Origin: Entoloma clypeatum
Lineage: Eukaryota > Basidiomycota > Agaricomycetes > Agaricales > Entolomataceae
NCBI GenBank assembly: GCA_963565915.1
Contig: OY751496.1
Location: 2,790,001-2,854,000 of the forward strand
Direction of reading: 5' to 3'
DNA: 64,000 bases
Positions 1-9,573 of the stretch are shown one piece after another (positions within the stretch are counted from its first letter, which is position 1; every line of letters begins with the position of its first letter). Below the pieces are notes generated by a model that was not told the DNA's origin, made no database searches, and saw only the letters and a program-made list of their open reading frames with translations. Position numbers and translations under genes: made by a program.

Positions 1-3000
1 GGTTCTTTTTCTCGTGAATTTTTCCCTGATTATATCATTCCAGTCATCGAGCATACCCCTTGGGTTCAACCGCCTATCCATGTACCAAAGGCTATTGAAG
101 GCGTCGTACGCGACATGCTATTGGAACAAACTGCAGCTGGAAAATACGAACCTTCTTCCGCCTCTTATCGCTCCCGCATGTTCGCCGTCTCCAAGAAAAC
201 TGGAAACAAGATCCGTTTGATCCAAGACATTCAAAAATTGAACCAGATAACGATACGTGATGCTGGCCTCCCTCCTCGTATTGATGACTTTGCAGAAAAC
301 TTTGTCGGTCGAGTAATTTACGGTCTTGTAGATTTATTTGCTGGTTATGATGGACGGACCCTCGACATCAGATCGCGCCCGCTAACGACATTCTCAAGCC
401 TCATTGGCCCTCTTCGTAATTGCTCTTTACCTCAGGGAGCGACCAACTCCGTCTCTGAGTTCCAACAATGCACGACTCATACTCTAAAGGAGGAGATCCC
501 AGAACATGGCGACGTCTTCATCGACGACATCGGCATCATGGGCCCAGACACGCATTATGACCACATCCTCGTCTCGCCTGGAATACGCAGGTTTCTCTTT
601 GAATACGCCGTTGTCCTTGATCGCTTTCTCCTTAGACTCACCACAGCCGGTGTTACCGCGTCTGGTTACAAGTTCATCCTCGCCACACCCGTTCTCGAAA
701 TTGTCGGCACCGTCGTCGACCACAACGGATGGCACCTTGCCCACGGAATCGTAACGAAGGTTCTAAATTGGGGTCCTCTTCTTGACGTCTCCGATGTCCA
801 TTCGTTTTTGGGAACAGCCGGCGTTGGACGTCGTTGGATTAAGAATTTCTCCATCATTGCAAAACCATTGACTAACTTGACAAAAGTTTCACTCGCAGAT
901 TTCTACTTCGACGAAGACGCTCTAGAAGCTCAACAACAACTCAAGACTCTGATCTCTTCGCCTCCCGTCCTTGTCAAGGTCGACTATCAAAAGGCCCTGA
1001 AGTTCTCAGCATCCGACACCCAACCTCGTCCAGACGATGACGGCCTAATCGTGGTCGCGGTCGACTCGTGCAGCCTTGGCGCAGGGTGGATTCTCCAACA
1101 GATCCACGAGAAGCAAAAGCGTCCAGCAATTTTTGGGTCTTGCACGTTCAACCCCGCGGAATCGCGCTATTCTCAACCGAAGTCTGAACTCTACGGCGCA
1201 TTTCGAGCGATCAAGGACCTCCGGCATCGCATATGGGGTGTCCATTTCCGTCTCGACATCGATGCCAAGTTTCTCGTCGAAATGATTCATCAACCCGATT
1301 TACCTAACGCCCCTATGACTAGATGGATTCTTTATCTTTCCTTGTTCGATTTTGCTATTAACCACGTACCTGCAGTTTCCCATCAAGCTGCAGATGGACT
1401 TTCAAGAAGACGTCGTGCCCCAGAAGATTCCGAGGACTCCGATGCAGAAGAATATTTAGACAGAGTTTTTGCGTCAACCTCTTACACCCCCCCTCTGTCC
1501 TCGACCTCATTTCAAGTCCCTCTTTTCAAAGACATCGTTATGGCTTACCGCCCCCCTCAACCTGTACCCTACGCAACGTACTCGACATCCTCTCGCGTAG
1601 AACAACTCGCTGTCTTTGGCGTCTCAAATCTTTCTGTCCCACCCGCGCGAGCTAACGACGCTACTCTTTTTAATGCTTCCGTCCTGAGTCTCTCCGCTGA
1701 CAGCCCTTTCATAGGGCGGGATTTCCTCATCCGGAACGTTCCTGTTTACGAAACCCATCAATGCTTGCTAGGTGAAGACGTTGTCATGCTTGAGTTCACC
1801 ACCTACAACCCTGCCTTCGCGCTTTCGACTTTCACAAAAACCGACACCGGCGTCAATTGCAACATGCTCGTCAACGACTTCAACATTGGTCACGTCCGGT
1901 CGACACATTCAATGTACTGCGCGCTGCCAACACATCGTTTTGGCGTCCTAGCAGACGATGGCCCTGACTACTGGGCTGAACTCCACGACTATCTCAACGA
2001 CCCATCCATAGAGCCCTCCCGACGTGTCACATCTGATGAACGCAAGAAGTTTGTCAATCGATCGAAGCAGTTTTTCCTGGAAAACGGTCGGATTTGGAGA
2101 ATTGACTCCTGTAAGTCTCCTCGACTCGTCATTACTGATTCCTCGCGTCGTCAGGAGATCATCTCTGAAGCCCACATCGCCACTGGTCATCGAGGCCGTG
2201 ATGCCACGTTCAAGGTCATCGCCGACCGTTATTATTGGCCAAACCTCTACGACGATGTCAAATGGTTTGTCCGTTCCTGCAATGCATGTCAGATTCACTC
2301 CAAAACGAAACCGATCGTCCCGTACGTGTCAACGTGGACATCCTCCGTCCTCCGCCGTTTCGACCTCGACACTGTTCACATGGAAAAAGGCGCCGGCGGC
2401 ATGCGTTACCTCCTTCAAGCTACTGAACCTTTCATAGAATGGGTTGAGGCTCGCGCCGTTCGCAAGAAGACCTCGGCGGCTTGGGCGAAATTTCTGTACG
2501 AAGATATATTCTGCCGCTTCGGGGTCATACCCATCTTCAAGGTAGACGGCGGCTCTGAGTTCAAAGGTGTCGTGGATCTTTTATTCCGTCAATATGGAGT
2601 CGTCGCGTTCCTTTCTACTCCTTATCATCCACAGGGAAACGGTATCTCAGAACGCTCGCACCGGACCCTTGTAAACTCAATCATCAAGGCTTGTGGCACT
2701 CGTCCTCAAGACTGGCCTCACTACGTTCACCCGGCTTTGTCCGCTTTTCGTGTCACGACAACCCGTTCGACCGGCTTCAGCCCTCACCATCTCCTTTACG
2801 GACAACGCCCATTCTTCGCGTTCGAATACGCGGACCGCACGTGGGATGTGTTGGATTGGCACACAGTCAAGACTCGCGTGGACTTGCTTACCTTAAGAAT
2901 CAAACAACTTGCTCGTCGCGAACATGACCTCTCCAACGCTCTCGAGACTCAGCGCGCTGTACGCCAATGCGCCGTCGACGACTTCAACAAGAAATACGCC

Positions 3001-3603
3001 CACCTTTTGAACTTCAAGCCTCTCGATCCCGGGACGTGGGTATTGAAGAGAGAGGCGTGGTTGGTCGAACAAAAAGGACATAAGGGAGCCCCTCGTTGGA
3101 CAGGGCCCTTCATCATTGCATCGGTAGTGGGAAACGCAGGTACGTCGTACAGTTTGCTCGAGCTCGACGGAACTCCCTTGCCCGGCGTCATTGCCGCTGA
3201 TCAGGTCAAGATCTTCTTCTATCGCGAAGAACATCAAACCCTCAAGTCCGTTTCAAAGAAGACTCACGCCATCTTCGCCGCCGCCCACTCAACCCTTGAC
3301 ATCCCCAACGCCTCCACCATTCTCTCTTGCATTAACAACCACCCTGATCTATCCATACCCACCTACCCCTTCGCCGTCGTCTTACGTGTTCGAACAGCAT
3401 CGATTTTGAATCCTGAGCCTCGCATGCGGCCTTCGATCTACCCATCCGCTTCTCTTCGATCGGCCGATGCTGACCTCCCACTTCACAGGTACAATGGGTT
3501 AGTTTGGATGTTATGTCAACGCCCTGACGGCTCTCCCTGCTCTTTGCAACATCGCCTTGCAGACCCTGCTGGTGGAACCCTCATCCGGTCTTCATCAATC
3601 TGA
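1..3603 (+). CDS. pol: GX: Ty3/gypsy-type Pol (RT-RNase H-integrase), 5' end outside window
   Basis: One frame is open from the first base of the window to TGA at 3601-3603, so the start lies upstream; the first internal Met is at 115. Reverse transcriptase is shown by a D-containing motif A near 330-360, LPQG near 430 and FIDD near 515. RNase H follows at about 1040-1400 (VVAVDSCSLGAGW). Integrase has an H-x4-H...C-x2-C zinc arm (about 2170-2290), then the D, D and E positions near 2370, 2540 and 2650 (YHPQGNG). A GPY/F-like stretch (RWTGPF, about 3100) follows, and no chromodomain is seen. About 240 residues separate RNase H from the integrase zinc arm, which is long for the family. The frame has no stop or frameshift in 1,200 codons, so this copy may be young. 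It is clearly a different clade from the chromoviruses downstream. Confidence 0.9.
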   Translation, partial: GSFSREFFPDYIIPVIEHTPWVQPPIHVPKAIEGVVRDMLLEQTAAGKYEPSSASYRSRMFAVSKKTGNKIRLIQDIQKLNQITIRDAGLPPRIDDFAENFVGRVIYGLVDLFAGYDGRTLDIRSRPLTTFSSLIGPLRNCSLPQGATNSVSEFQQCTTHTLKEEIPEHGDVFIDDIGIMGPDTHYDHILVSPGIRRFLFEYAVVLDRFLLRLTTAGVTASGYKFILATPVLEIVGTVVDHNGWHLAHGIVTKVLNWGPLLDVSDVHSFLGTAGVGRRWIKNFSIIAKPLTNLTKVSLADFYFDEDALEAQQQLKTLISSPPVLVKVDYQKALKFSASDTQPRPDDDGLIVVAVDSCSLGAGWILQQIHEKQKRPAIFGSCTFNPAESRYSQPKSELYGAFRAIKDLRHRIWGVHFRLDIDAKFLVEMIHQPDLPNAPMTRWILYLSLFDFAINHVPAVSHQAADGLSRRRRAPEDSEDSDAEEYLDRVFASTSYTPPLSSTSFQVPLFKDIVMAYRPPQPVPYATYSTSSRVEQLAVFGVSNLSVPPARANDATLFNASVLSLSADSPFIGRDFLIRNVPVYETHQCLLGEDVVMLEFTTYNPAFALSTFTKTDTGVNCNMLVNDFNIGHVRSTHSMYCALPTHRFGVLADDGPDYWAELHDYLNDPSIEPSRRVTSDERKKFVNRSKQFFLENGRIWRIDSCKSPRLVITDSSRRQEIISEAHIATGHRGRDATFKVIADRYYWPNLYDDVKWFVRSCNACQIHSKTKPIVPYVSTWTSSVLRRFDLDTVHMEKGAGGMRYLLQATEPFIEWVEARAVRKKTSAAWAKFLYEDIFCRFGVIPIFKVDGGSEFKGVVDLLFRQYGVVAFLSTPYHPQGNGISERSHRTLVNSIIKACGTRPQDWPHYVHPALSAFRVTTTRSTGFSPHHLLYGQRPFFAFEYADRTWDVLDWHTVKTRVDLLTLRIKQLARREHDLSNALETQRAVRQCAVDDFNKKYAHLLNFKPLDPGTWVLKREAWLVEQKGHKGAPRWTGPFIIASVVGNAGTSYSLLELDGTPLPGVIAADQVKIFFYREEHQTLKSVSKKTHAIFAAAHSTLDIPNASTILSCINNHPDLSIPTYPFAVVLRVRTASILNPEPRMRPSIYPSASLRSADADLPLHRYNGLVWMLCQRPDGSPCSLQHRLADPAGGTLIRSSSI

Positions 3604-3709
3604 CACGCTACGTGTATTCTTGATCATTTTTCCTTCTTTTCTTTGCTTTTTTTTCTGTTGTTCCTTCTTGGTCGCAAATGACGGGGTCGTCATTTTAAGT
3701 CCCGGCATT

Positions 3710-4627
3710 TGTAGGAGTGCTATGCACCCTACGGACACTCACTCACTCTTTCCTTCTATTCGCATCAGGTGATCGTCGCGCGCGCGTCCGCTTCAACTCT
3801 CGTCAACGTCGTCATTGCGGTCCCCGCGGACTCACACCCATTCAGACGAAAAGTTACTTATCTGCTATCTCTTGGACGATCATCGATATCATGCCGATAA
3901 AAGCAATTCGCGCAACGTCGCTACGGGGACACATGCGTTTACGGACGACAAGATTCGAGATTACTAGACGGTAGGGTTTGCGTCGTGCGCCTCGAGGATA
4001 GACGTCAAACGAGCACCGTCCGGGGGAGCGGTATAGCTCTCCTCGAGTTGAAAGCCCCGCACCCGAGTCATTCCTAGTTTTCGACGGTCGACGAGTCCTG
4101 TGGCGCTTGGTGATCTCAACACGACCGGACCGAAAAGCTGAAGGCGAAAATCTGTTTAATTCATCGCTTCCGTTACGAACAACTTCCATTTCCTACAACC
4201 CTGCCTGTCACCTACATTCGGACACTTCGTTACCAATAACCTCATTCTCGTAACCAGACAAGATCTTTCTCTTTGTACGTGTTAGTAGGTACAAAATCGT
4301 TTGTATTCGCATCAACAAATCGATCCTTCCCGACTTTTGACTCCCACTTTTCGATTTCGACTCTGCGAACTTTGCCTCACCCACGAACTCTCTCTCACTC
4401 ACTTGGGCGGACCCCACTTGAGTTTTTACAACCCGACTTTATCTCCGTGTGCTCGTGTGCTCCGCGGTTTACGACTCGCCTCACTGCTCTCCGGAGATAT
4501 AACGCCGACCGACCCTCCACCGTCTGTAGCCGGTTCGCGCCTCCACACTGATGTGACCAGCGAAGTGAGGATGAGAGCACAGCCGCAGCGAAGTGAGGGT
4601 GGACGATAGTAGGGCGCATGCATAACA
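3710..4627 (+). repeat. Candidate 3' LTR of GX
   Basis: This stretch after the GX stop has no convincing gene. It begins TGTAGGAGTGC and can be read to end at GCATGCATAACA, so it has TG...CA ends with partly inverted terminal sequences (TATGCACCCTAC against the complement of GTAGGGCGCATGCA). Upstream, at 3679-3692, is the self-complementary word TGACGGGGTCGTCA followed by a purine-containing run. The matching 5' LTR is outside the window, so the boundaries and target duplication cannot be verified. The 3604-3709 spacer would be the 3' untranslated part. Confidence 0.35.
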
Positions 4628-5293
4628 TGCTAATGTCATGTGATTTTGCATGACATTTCGACAGATTTCACCAAAACTCTAATGGCATAACCTATTGTCC
4701 GAAATCAGACAATTGCATCCCACATAGTTGTAGATATCATACATTAGGAGATATCTGTGGGGCCGGATCTTTGATTTGGTCCCATTTTACAAGGCCATTA
4801 CCAGAATCAGCATTCATTCTTATCTTCTCCTCGTTAATCAATGTATTTCGACATGTTCAATGCGTTCGATGTGTTCCTTTCTACAAAACATGCCTAAACA
4901 AGAACCTGTCTCTAGTTACCCCCAGACAGCCTGACGCTCAAGAGAATGTCAAATCATCGGCAAAAAGTCCCGTTTTGGACACCACACCCATGCGATGCGT
5001 CAAATGACAGAGCACATGTTACTTATTTCATTCCAGAACACGCATTCATGCCGACAGTGCGGGAGTTGAATGTCGGGAAAGGGATTGAGTACGCAGGAGT
5101 GCGACACTAATTACTAGTCACAGTCATGTCACAGCACATGATATTAGCGCGTTCTGCATGAGCCCTATCTTAGTGTTGTGGAAAAAACCCTCTGGGGGTG
5201 TAAATTACCTAACACATGACTAGCCCTACCAGAGGGGGGTTTTTACAGGTAATTTACCTGACATTCAGACTATAGGTGGAGTGCAGACCTAAT
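4628..5293. other. Intergenic stretch, no gene recognised
   Basis: No coding exon, RNA gene or LTR is recognised. The only structure seen is the palindrome/inverted-repeat cluster near 5181-5260, listed separately. Confidence 0.5.
5181..5260. repeat. Overlapping inverted repeats, possible MITE remnant
   Basis: GTAAATTACCT at 5200-5210 is repeated inverted as AGGTAATTTAC at 5247-5257. The right copy lies in a 15-bp near-perfect palindrome (CAGGTAA-T-TTACCTG). A second inverted pair, AAAACCCTCT near 5184 and AGAGGGGGGTTTT near 5231, interleaves with the first instead of nesting. This could be the end of a small inverted-repeat element; no target duplication was established. Confidence 0.4.
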
Positions 5294-6677
5294 CTAACTG
5301 ACTTTGAATTCATCTAACTGAGTTTGAATTGCCTCTCGGTCTTTGAAATTGTCCTGCCATATACCGTTTTTCCCAGATAATCGACTCCAATCAACATCGC
5401 TTGCGAGAGCTCTCGGCCGGATGGATTGACTTGGTCCGTCTCTGCGGTTATTGTCCCCCCATACATGGTTTCCTGATGGAATACTGCAATTAATGTCATG
5501 GCTCCAGGAATCCCACTGAGAAACAGATCGGTCTCCAGTTGCCGAACTCCTAGATTGGTTTGACCATAAGCTGGTGTTCACAGGCCTGGACCCCCAGTTC
5601 TCTCTGGTGCTGGGCGGAGTGGATGGACGCCCCAAGCAGGAGTTTCTGGATGACGACTCTTCCTGCGAGGATGTGTCTCTCGGAGTGAACGATCTGTGTC
5701 TTGACGAAGAAAATCGATGCTCCGATATTCTTGATGTATGTCCTGTTTGAGGATGATGATCTGTTGGCACCTGGGGAGGTAGTATAGCTTCAGTAGCAGA
5801 GCCTCTTGAGTTGACATCCTGACTTCCGGGTTCTGATGAGAGTCTTGCCTCTACACGCTCAATGTTAGTGGTGGAGGAGCCCGGTGGACCATAGTCATAC
5901 AACCCCGCCACACCTGTATCCCGTATTCATTGTTCTGGTTCCTCTTCAGGTTCATGGTTTCCATGTCTTGCGCTGGGCAATTCCTTCAACCCTGGCAGAC
6001 ATCGAAGGCAAACATAAATAGCAGGACATAGGAATTGTCAGTCAGCGGGAGGAAAGCGTTGACCAAGAGCAGCCTATACCAATCACTCACTTCAAAATCG
6101 CTCAGGCTCAACGCACGGCCATGCCATATTGTCTTTAGTTCATCCTGTATATTTCCTGTTGATTGATGGGTCAGGAGGATGCCCACATAGTTGATGTTTT
6201 CTTTTTACATGACTATGGAATCTTCGAGTACCCAGTAATCAAAAAACTTCCTGTTAGATGGGTTATAAGTGAAACACGTCAAGATAGCGGACAGCTTACC
6301 GCTTTTTCCTTCTCATCTTGTCCAGGCCAAACATAATCGCATCTTTGCTCCAGCACCCATGTTTATGCAGGAGAACACGGCCCCCAATCATCTGGCATTC
6401 ACGCTATGAGGGGTGAGTTCGAATCTAGGTTTGCAGAAACAACGACTTACCTGTACCTTCCCCTTCCCCCTTTTCCTGTGAACCCGCATCATCTTCTGTT
6501 CGTACCCCAAAAAAGCGCTGTAGTGCGCCATTCGTTTCTGCCAGTACGTACGTCGACCTCGTCACCTCTCTGTACTCAAGATCATAAGTAAATCGAAATT
6601 GGATTAGAAGAGATACTTGCCTTGTATGGGTGATCTTGATGGCAAGCGAGGAGTCCGTTGGTGGGGGCACGAGTCAT
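5294..6677 (-). pseudogene. Decayed multi-exon host-like gene of unknown function
   Basis: Read on the minus strand from an ATG at 6677, several short exon-like segments separated by plausible small introns can be followed. The first ends at a GC-type donor (AAG/GCAAGT, near 6620). A second ends near 6500. A third, about 6400-6300, reads RECQMIGGRVLLHKHG and ends at a GTAAGC donor. A fourth, about 6250-6090, includes KFFDYWVLEDSIVM and IQDELKTIWHGRALSLSDFE, with an in-frame TAA between them, and ends at GTGAGT. The last exon (about 5975-5294) is a Ser/Arg/Pro-rich tail of about 200 residues containing PPGSSTTNIERVEARL; a TGA lies just before it. No domain is recognised. The two stops suggest a pseudogene, although mis-drawn introns could explain either. 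Exon limits are approximate. Confidence 0.45.
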
Positions 6678-7150
6678 ATCTACAGGATTCCGTCAAGTAT
6701 TGGTAGCGAGATGGAGTGAAGGAGGTTGGGTAGTTGTGGTTGAGTGTTGTAAAGATTGATCTTCGAGTCACGCGCTCTACGAGTTCTTTACAATATGTCC
6801 CATTGTATCTCGTTGTGGTTGAGTGTTGTATATGTAGGTTGATCTTCGAGTCATGCGCTCTACAAGTTCTTTACAATACATCCCATTGTATCTCGTCTCT
6901 CAATCCTGCTACGCTGACGCTCACCACATACCACTTGTGTGTGATGTTGACCTTCGCCAGATGTCTTTTTTATTGTTTGCATAGGCCTGCCCAGGAAAAG
7001 AAGTGTGTGACGCCAGTATGGAGGTGCTTAATGGGTTCATGAATGGGTTCTTGAGGGTGTGCGGTGGGGCAAAGTTTGTTGAGCATGTCCACAATATCGG
7101 ACCATGTAGGCATTTTGCATGGCTTCAATATAATACCCAAAAGTGGAAAT
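6678..7150. other. Intergenic stretch with one short tandem duplication
   Basis: No gene is supported here. It contains the direct duplication at 6734-6895, listed separately. The minus-strand open frame at 6970-7221 has no recognisable content and may be 3' flank of the gene at 7151-7610. Confidence 0.4.
6734..6895. repeat. Two-copy tandem duplication of about 80 bp
   Basis: Unit 1 is 6734-6812 (79 bp) and unit 2 is 6813-6895 (83 bp). Both start TTGTGGTTGAGTGTTGTA and end CCCATTGTATCTCG, with a small insertion and a few substitutions between them. No function is apparent. Confidence 0.9.
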
Positions 7151-7610
7151 TCAATGTTTTCGTTGCCCTGACATGGGTATGTATTCTTCCAATGCACGCC
7201 TCGCCATAAAATGATTGACAAAGAGCTTCATCCAGCCCCGGACTCTGGAAGTGCAATGTTGCGGGTCCGTGAGAGAGGAAAGAAGGTCTTGCTCGGGGTC
7301 TAGTGGTTTGTCAAGTTCGGGTTTGGCATCCACAGCGTTTCTGTCCTGGTTTTCATTCTCCTGGCCTTGTCCTCCCTGCCACACCCTTCTTCCTCACTGC
7401 ATTCTCTGCCATGTCCTCTGCTGTGTTCTCTGCCTGTCCTTGTCTCTCTACCACATTCTCCTCTGCCTCATTTCGCTTTTTCTCCTTCCGGTGCTTCCAG
7501 GCCATCTTATGCTCCCTCTTCTGCATCTCCTTGCCTCTGCTCTGCTTCCCCTTGCTTCTGCTCTGCTTCCCCATGCTCCTGCCCCATGGTCTTTTCCAAT
7601 CGCAAGGAAG
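7151..7610 (-). pseudogene. Host-like gene, 3' portion, split by GA
   Basis: This minus-strand frame continues across the GA insertion from 15049-15329. If GA and one copy of its CCATG duplication are removed, the reading frame passes without a break from KECSW into LPCDWKRPWGRSMGKQ. The product here becomes a charged, repetitive Arg/Lys/Glu-rich segment ending near 7353. A further open segment down to 7151 (including MKLFVNHFMARRALEEYIP) is in another frame and could be a following exon. No family is recognised. The continuity shows that GA landed in coding-like sequence, but the gene may already have been dead. Confidence 0.5.
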
Positions 7611-7615
7611 CCATG

Positions 7616-8337
7616 TGTTATATCCGTCTCCGAATCTCCGATCCACTCCGATCGTCCTCCGACTTTCCGGACTTTCCGGACATCCGTTACCTCCGCATCT
7701 CCGCACGTTGCCATCGTGCATTTCATATTCATAACTCCATGCCTTTATGCATTTCATATTCATATTCCCGTTTACTTATGCATCACCTTTTCCGCATGGT
7801 CCGTTGACCGACATCTCCGATGTTCGTTACAGTCGCTGGCAACTTACGCCACAACTCCGGACCTACTCCGACCATCTCCGTAAAGTAATCTCATTTAGAT
7901 ATTTAAGCTTGTACCATACCTGTAGTTCCTCAGTTCGAATATCAACAAAGTTCACTCCTCTACTCCCCGTTCATGCCAGAGATCCTCGCTGTGGTACAAT
8001 ACGCCGACGACATCCTCATCTACTGCTCTTCCTCCATCGTTACCCTTCGACAAGCTCAGTACTGTGTCCGAGTCACAACTCCGACGTCGTCCGACCATTT
8101 CCACATCAACGTGTCTCTCACCGAGATCTTTCCGAGGACCTCTACATCTCCGACCTCTCCTCCGACCTCCTGAAATTGGGACACCTTATCCAACAAACGG
8201 CGGCGCAACACATACGTTGAAGCCACGTCCCTCCCCTTCGTCGTTCCTCCGCATTCCCGGAGTTCCGCTCCGGCCTCAGTCCTACGTCCGACCTCCGACG
8301 GACTCCGACGAAGCTCCGACTTTTCACCTACTTAACA
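7616..8337 (+). repeat. GA 5' LTR (722 bp)
   Basis: Starts TGTTATATCC and ends CTACTTAACA. The 3' copy is 732 bp, longer by one 10-bp unit (CCACTCCGAT). The word CTCCG occurs 18 times on this strand and its complement about once. A TATA-like box is at 7899-7906 and the predicted R start at 7932. Downstream in U5 an ATG at 7973 opens a 66-codon frame containing QYADDILIYC, resembling the catalytic motif of reverse transcriptases. Confidence 0.95.
7899..7942 (+). promoter_or_regulatory. GA promoter TATA box and self-primer donor
   Basis: ATATTTAA at 7899-7906 is followed 33 nt downstream by AGTTCGAATAT at 7932-7942, the exact reverse complement of the site at 8340-8350. In Tf1-type elements the first 11 nt of the transcript act as the reverse-transcription primer, so 7932 is the expected transcript start. 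Confidence 0.7.
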
Positions 8338-8339
8338 GT

Positions 8340-8350
8340 ATATTCGAACT
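8340..8350 (+). other. GA primer-binding site (self-priming type)
   Basis: ATATTCGAACT lies 2 nt inside the 5' LTR and is complementary over 11 nt to 7932-7942. No tRNA-3'-end match (TGG...) is present at this position. Confidence 0.7.
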
Positions 8351-8377
8351 CAAACCGTTTTTGGATTCCTGCTAGTC

Positions 8378-9535
8378 ATGGCACTCCGAAACACCAAGAC
8401 AGCAAAAGCCGCAGAAGCTGGCACTTCTAGGCAACAGGTTCTACAAAATGTCGAACAACGTTTAACAGAACTATCCCCCGTAACTCCCACTACTCCGACA
8501 CCTCCGGGTTTTCAGCCCATCACACCTCCGCATAATATTCCGATCCCCACTTCTCCCATAGAATCCGCACCCCCGTCTCCTCAGAATATTTTCGGCCCAC
8601 AAGCCCTTGCGGATGCTTTCCTCTTAATGACCAATGAACTCAAACGCAGCAAAGGTCACAAGCATCATAAAAAGGCTAAGGATCCGGACACCTTCGACGG
8701 TTCCGATCCCCGGAAACTGAACCAGTTCATCCTCCAATGCACATTGTTCTTCCGCGACAACTCCGAGTATGACGATGACTCTGCCAAAATCACTCTCGCC
8801 ATCTCTTTCCTCCGAGGCACAGCTCTCGATTATTTCGAGCATTTCATCATCGAACCGGACCCGGATAACCCCCCGGACTGGTACGAAGATTGGTCCGCAT
8901 TCCTCCGCACACTCCGCACGGAATTCGGGGTCATTGACCCCGTTGCGGATGCTGCCGACTCTCTGGACAATCTCAAAATGCGCGAAAATCAACATATTCT
9001 CAAGTATAATATCGAGTTCACACGCCTTGCTGCCAAAACGCACTGGGACAGCTCTGCCCTGCATCACCGGTACTACTCCGGGTTGGCGGAGCGGATTAAA
9101 GATGTCCTTGGGACTCAAGCAAAGCCAAGCACGTTACCAGCACTTAGGGAGCTAGCACAGACTATTGATGCTCGCCACTGGGAACGTCATCGCGAGAAGT
9201 CCCGCTCCGACAAGTCCGCATCCAAATCCGACAAATCCGAAGCTAAAACCCCCTCCGCAAACTCTGATAAAAACTCCAAAGCCAAACCACAGACACAGAA
9301 CCAGGGCAAACAGTCGAAGCCTTCCTCCGCTCCCAAGTCCGACATCTCCGACAAACTCGGAAAAGACGGAAAGCTAACTCCGGAGGAACGCAAACGCCGT
9401 TTTGACAACAACCTCTGTATGTTTTGTGGCAAAGCTGGACACATTGTGAAAGATTGCCTGAAGTCTTCGTCCTCCGCCTCTAAGGCTAAGGCGCACGCTG
9501 CCCAAGCCAAGACCACGGACGAAACAAAAAATTAG
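8378..9535 (+). CDS. gag: GA Gag (385 aa)
   Basis: The structural protein of the retrotransposon particle. ATG at 8378 is the first after the primer site and the frame runs uninterrupted to TAG at 9533. A Pro/Thr-rich N-terminus (to about residue 75) is followed by a capsid-like region including [17 protein letters not shown] and [15 protein letters not shown] Lys/Ser-rich basic linker comes next, then one CCHC zinc knuckle near the C-terminus ([14 protein letters not shown]) for RNA binding. The last sense codons overlap an A AAA AAT heptamer for the shift into Pol. The frame looks fully intact. Confidence 0.92.
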   Translation: MALRNTKTAKAAEAGTSRQQVLQNVEQRLTELSPVTPTTPTPPGFQPITPPHNIPIPTSPIESAPPSPQNIFGPQALADAFLLMTNELKRSKGHKHHKKAKDPDTFDGSDPRKLNQFILQCTLFFRDNSEYDDDSAKITLAISFLRGTALDYFEHFIIEPDPDNPPDWYEDWSAFLRTLRTEFGVIDPVADAADSLDNLKMRENQHILKYNIEFTRLAAKTHWDSSALHHRYYSGLAERIKDVLGTQAKPSTLPALRELAQTIDARHWERHREKSRSDKSASKSDKSEAKTPSANSDKNSKAKPQTQNQGKQSKPSSAPKSDISDKLGKDGKLTPEERKRRFDNNLCMFCGKAGHIVKDCLKSSSSASKAKAHAAQAKTTDETKN

Positions 9536-9573
9536 CGGGCAGTCCACAGGACTCTGTACGGCCTGAGGACTGC
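9526..9573 (+). promoter_or_regulatory. GA -1 frameshift signal at the gag-pol junction
   Basis: In the gag frame the heptamer A AAA AAT (9526-9532) has the X XXY YYZ form and sits directly before the gag stop. After a 6-nt spacer comes a stem: GCAGTCC (9539-9545) with GGACTGC (9567-9573), extended past one A-A mismatch by CAGG (9547-9550) with CCTG (9562-9565), and an 11-nt loop. The -1 frame is the Pol frame. Confidence 0.75.

Noticed and set aside
7215..7883. 222-codon plus-strand frame rich in Leu/Cys/Pro.
   Set aside because: It crosses from host-like sequence into the GA LTR and is opposite a charged minus-strand frame, so it is a composition artefact.
8338..8360. tRNA-type primer-binding site after gypsy LTRs.
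   Set aside because: No TGG-starting tRNA 3'-end complement is seen after any of the gypsy 5' LTRs; the LTR-internal complement explains the site better.
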